Shown in pieces: positions 6,107 to 7,152 of a stretch of 7,152 nucleotides of DNA. The notes under the pieces were generated by a model. It saw only the letters and a list, made by a program, of their open reading frames with translations, was not told the origin of the DNA and made no database searches. This DNA is from CAZAGD01 sp049699975 (GTDB lineage: Bacteria > Desulfobacterota > SM23-61): the NCBI GenBank assembly GCA_049699975.1, contig JBNAWB010000187.1, forward strand, positions 1 to 7,152. The letters are read 5' to 3'. Position 1 is the first letter of the stretch; the number at the start of each line of letters is the position of its first letter. Made by a program: the position numbers and the translations under genes.

Positions 6107-6819
6107 TCCTGAGCAGATAAATTTTTTATAATTATTTGGCGAACTTTTGCTGCCAAAAGTTCTTCCTCGGCAGAAGAGATTTGCTTGGTTTCCAATGGCT
6201 GATCAATAATAATCACTACATCCCCGGGATATGTCCGCCAGTCTCCTTTACGCATGATTTTATTCGTTCCTTTTATAGTTATGGGCAAAATTGGAGCTTG
6301 TGATTTCAAGGCTATAAGAAATACGCCCTTTTTAAAAGCCTGCAACTGGCCATCAGGACTGCGCGTACCTTCAGGGAAAATCATCACCGAAACTCCATTT
6401 TTCACTTTCTCTGCCGCTTGCAACATACTTTTATAAGCCTTCTTGGGGCTCTCGCGCTCTATCGGTATATAACCAATGCGGGACATGGCCCATCCTAAAA
6501 AAGGGATACGGAAAAGGCTTGCTTTTGCCGTCCACCGAAACTGGATGGGCAAATACCCTAAGAGGGCGAAAATATCAAAGTTGCTCTGGTGATTAGAGAC
6601 TAAAATATAACTCTGCTTTGGGTCAATTTTTTCTAATCCCTCTATCCGCACTTTGGTCCCTGTGGTTTTAAGTTGAATCTTCCCCCACAACCTGGCTACT
6701 AAATGAGGGGTGTTCCCTGAAGAATCGAAGATGGACAAAATTATGGCCCCCGTACCCAAAACTACGGTGGTCAAAAAATAAATAACCCAGGCTAAAATAG
6801 TCCGTAAAGTTGCTAACAT
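6103..6819 (-). CDS. plsC: 1-acyl-sn-glycerol-3-phosphate acyltransferase (PlsC-like)
   Basis: Predicted 238-residue membrane-associated enzyme that would transfer an acyl chain to lysophosphatidic acid, giving phosphatidic acid for phospholipid synthesis. The acyltransferase motifs appear in order: NHQSNFD (76-82, catalytic H77 and D82), IPIER (118-122), FPEGTRS (148-154) and ILPITI (177-182). An N-terminal hydrophobic segment (about residues 7-30) should anchor it to the inner face of the membrane. Length is normal for the family. No Shine-Dalgarno site precedes ATG 6819, unlike the other minus-strand genes, and a promoter-like pair places the transcript start only about 20 bases upstream, so translation may be weakly or unusually initiated. 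It is first of the minus-strand series, 85 bp before the radical SAM gene. A related acyltransferase with another acceptor, such as a lysolipid, cannot be excluded; the symbol is by family resemblance. Confidence 0.92.
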   Translation of the reverse strand: MLATLRTILAWVIYFLTTVVLGTGAIILSIFDSSGNTPHLVARLWGKIQLKTTGTKVRIEGLEKIDPKQSYILVSNHQSNFDIFALLGYLPIQFRWTAKASLFRIPFLGWAMSRIGYIPIERESPKKAYKSMLQAAEKVKNGVSVMIFPEGTRSPDGQLQAFKKGVFLIALKSQAPILPITIKGTNKIMRKGDWRTYPGDVVIIIDQPLETKQISSAEEELLAAKVRQIIIKNLSAQD

Positions 6820-6846
6820 GGTTAGAAAATTTGAAAATTATTATTA

Positions 6847-6875
6847 CTAATACCCTATTGGCAACTTTATGTCAA
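6847..6875 (-). promoter_or_regulatory. Sigma-70-type promoter for the plsC-like gene
   Basis: The minus strand has a perfect TTGACA (6875-6870), a 17-bp spacer and TATTAG (6852-6847; four of six to TATAAT). Transcription would start near 6840, about 20 bases before ATG 6819. The perfect -35 and ideal spacing make this the best promoter in the window, although the -10 is imperfect. Confidence 0.6.
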
Positions 6876-6891
6876 TCAGCCTCCAGGCTGA
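6876..6891. promoter_or_regulatory. Palindrome abutting the plsC-like promoter
   Basis: TCAGCCT, two bases, then AGGCTGA form an inverted repeat with 7-bp arms. It ends at the base immediately before the -35 TTGACA on the minus strand. This is where an activator or repressor dimer could act; a hairpin at the end of an upstream transcript is the alternative, but no T run follows it on either strand. Confidence 0.35.
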
Positions 6892-7152
6892 CCGTCGATC
6901 ACTTTTAAATTTTAACCCACGCTGAGATCGATAAATCCTTGCGGGGCTCCGGCCCGCCTCCGACCTGCCTCCGGCAAAAGCCAGCGGGGCTCATTAAAAT
7001 GAGGCGCTGGTTAACTCTTAGGTCCAGGCGGGGAAAATTAATCTTTTTGGGCAGAGGTGGAGAGCTATTTTTAGGCTTGTTTAGCCAAGGCAGGCTTGTC
7101 CCCGCCGTTCTTTGCGGAAAGAAGGTGGATAAGTATAAAGACGTTAATTCCC
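6892..7152. other. GC-rich non-coding right flank with inverted and direct repeats
   Basis: No supported gene is seen. Repeated short words include GCGGGGCTC (6941-6949 and 6984-6992), GCCTCCG (6956-6962 and 6967-6973) and AGGCTTGT (7073-7080 and 7092-7099). A large inverted repeat lies at 6953-7032 and a small hairpin, TTCTTT-GCGG-AAAGAA, at 7108-7123. One minus-strand frame (7150 to stop at 6905) has no stop for 81 codons up to the window edge, but no usable start and a Pro/Arg/Ser/Lys-rich composition fitting GC-rich spacer DNA. The G+C jump against the neighbouring AT-rich promoter region is conspicuous. Confidence 0.5.
6953..7032. ncRNA. Candidate structured RNA or repeat element, strand unknown
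   Basis: Nested complementary segments form one long stem: CCCGCCT (6953-6959) with AGGCGGG (7026-7032), GACCT (6962-6966) with AGGTC (7020-7024), CCAGCG (6981-6986) with CGCTGG (7005-7010), and CTCAT (6990-6994) with ATGAG (6999-7003) closing a TAAA loop. That is 23 pairs, interrupted by small internal loops and one larger one. I compared it with what I remember of tmRNA, SRP RNA, RNase P RNA and 6S RNA and saw no signature of any. On the minus strand the inner hairpin is followed by CTTTTG, and on the plus strand TTTTT comes about 12 bases after the outer stem. It may be a small RNA, a transcript leader, a terminator or a dispersed palindromic repeat. Confidence 0.3.

Noticed and set aside
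7124..7132. DnaA-box-like word (TTATCCACC on the minus strand)
   Set aside because: A single copy with one mismatch, no cluster of boxes and no origin-associated gene in view.
6905..7150. 81-codon minus-strand frame open to the window edge
   Set aside because: No start codon except an ATG late in the frame, GC-rich repeat composition, and overlap with the inverted-repeat structure. A truncated real gene beyond the edge cannot be fully excluded.
7125..7152. Possible GTG start of a plus-strand gene running off the right edge
   Set aside because: The frame is open for only nine codons to the edge and the purines before it are not properly spaced as a ribosome-binding site.
6941..7152. tmRNA, SRP RNA, RNase P RNA or 6S RNA
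   Set aside because: Checked by eye on both strands for the tag-peptide end, SRP tip, RNase P core words and 6S-like bubble; none was found.
1..7152. CRISPR array, insertion sequence or tRNA gene
   Set aside because: No regularly spaced direct repeats, transposase motifs, terminal inverted repeats with target duplications, or cloverleaf with TTCGA-type arm were seen.

Overview
The window reads as bacterial DNA of moderate G+C from an organism with strong, classical Shine-Dalgarno sites (AAAGGAGG-type before at least three genes). A dicluster ferredoxin-like protein and an oxygen-sensitive radical SAM enzyme suggest an anaerobe. A degenerate copy of a dispersed repeat at the left end and a GC-rich structured spacer at the right end would suit a little-studied or uncultivated lineage. 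Neither the phylum nor the species can be named from this sequence alone.

Layout. Positions 1-348 hold no convincing gene; they contain a degenerate repeat and a perfect palindrome. A plus-strand gene (349-1863) encodes an AAA+ ATPase fused to a DUF4143 / PD-(D/E)XK-like C-terminal domain. After a 182-bp AT-rich spacer, a second plus-strand gene (2046-2825) encodes a cysteine-rich protein ending in a two-cluster [4Fe-4S] ferredoxin domain. It converges, with 13 bp between the stop codons, on a minus-strand series covering 2839-6819. In transcription order this series is plsC-like acyltransferase, radical SAM protein with a C-terminal cysteine-rich SPASM/twitch-like region, 70-residue CxxC...CxxC mini-protein, and M18 zinc aminopeptidase. 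Positions 6820-7152 carry a good sigma-70-type promoter for the acyltransferase, a palindrome touching its -35 box, and a GC-rich inverted-repeat region able to fold in competing ways.

Function. The acyltransferase would make phosphatidic acid for membrane lipids and the aminopeptidase would recycle peptides. The radical SAM protein and the mini-protein have no assigned substrate. The minus-strand genes are 85-105 bp apart and at least the first two seem to have their own promoters, so they need not form one pathway. The least ordinary items are the 18-cysteine ferredoxin-like protein, the radical SAM / mini-protein pair, and the structured spacer at the right edge. Nothing here proves a new system. 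Several start codons are moved to positions supported by ribosome-binding sites (349, 4272, 4574, 6017).
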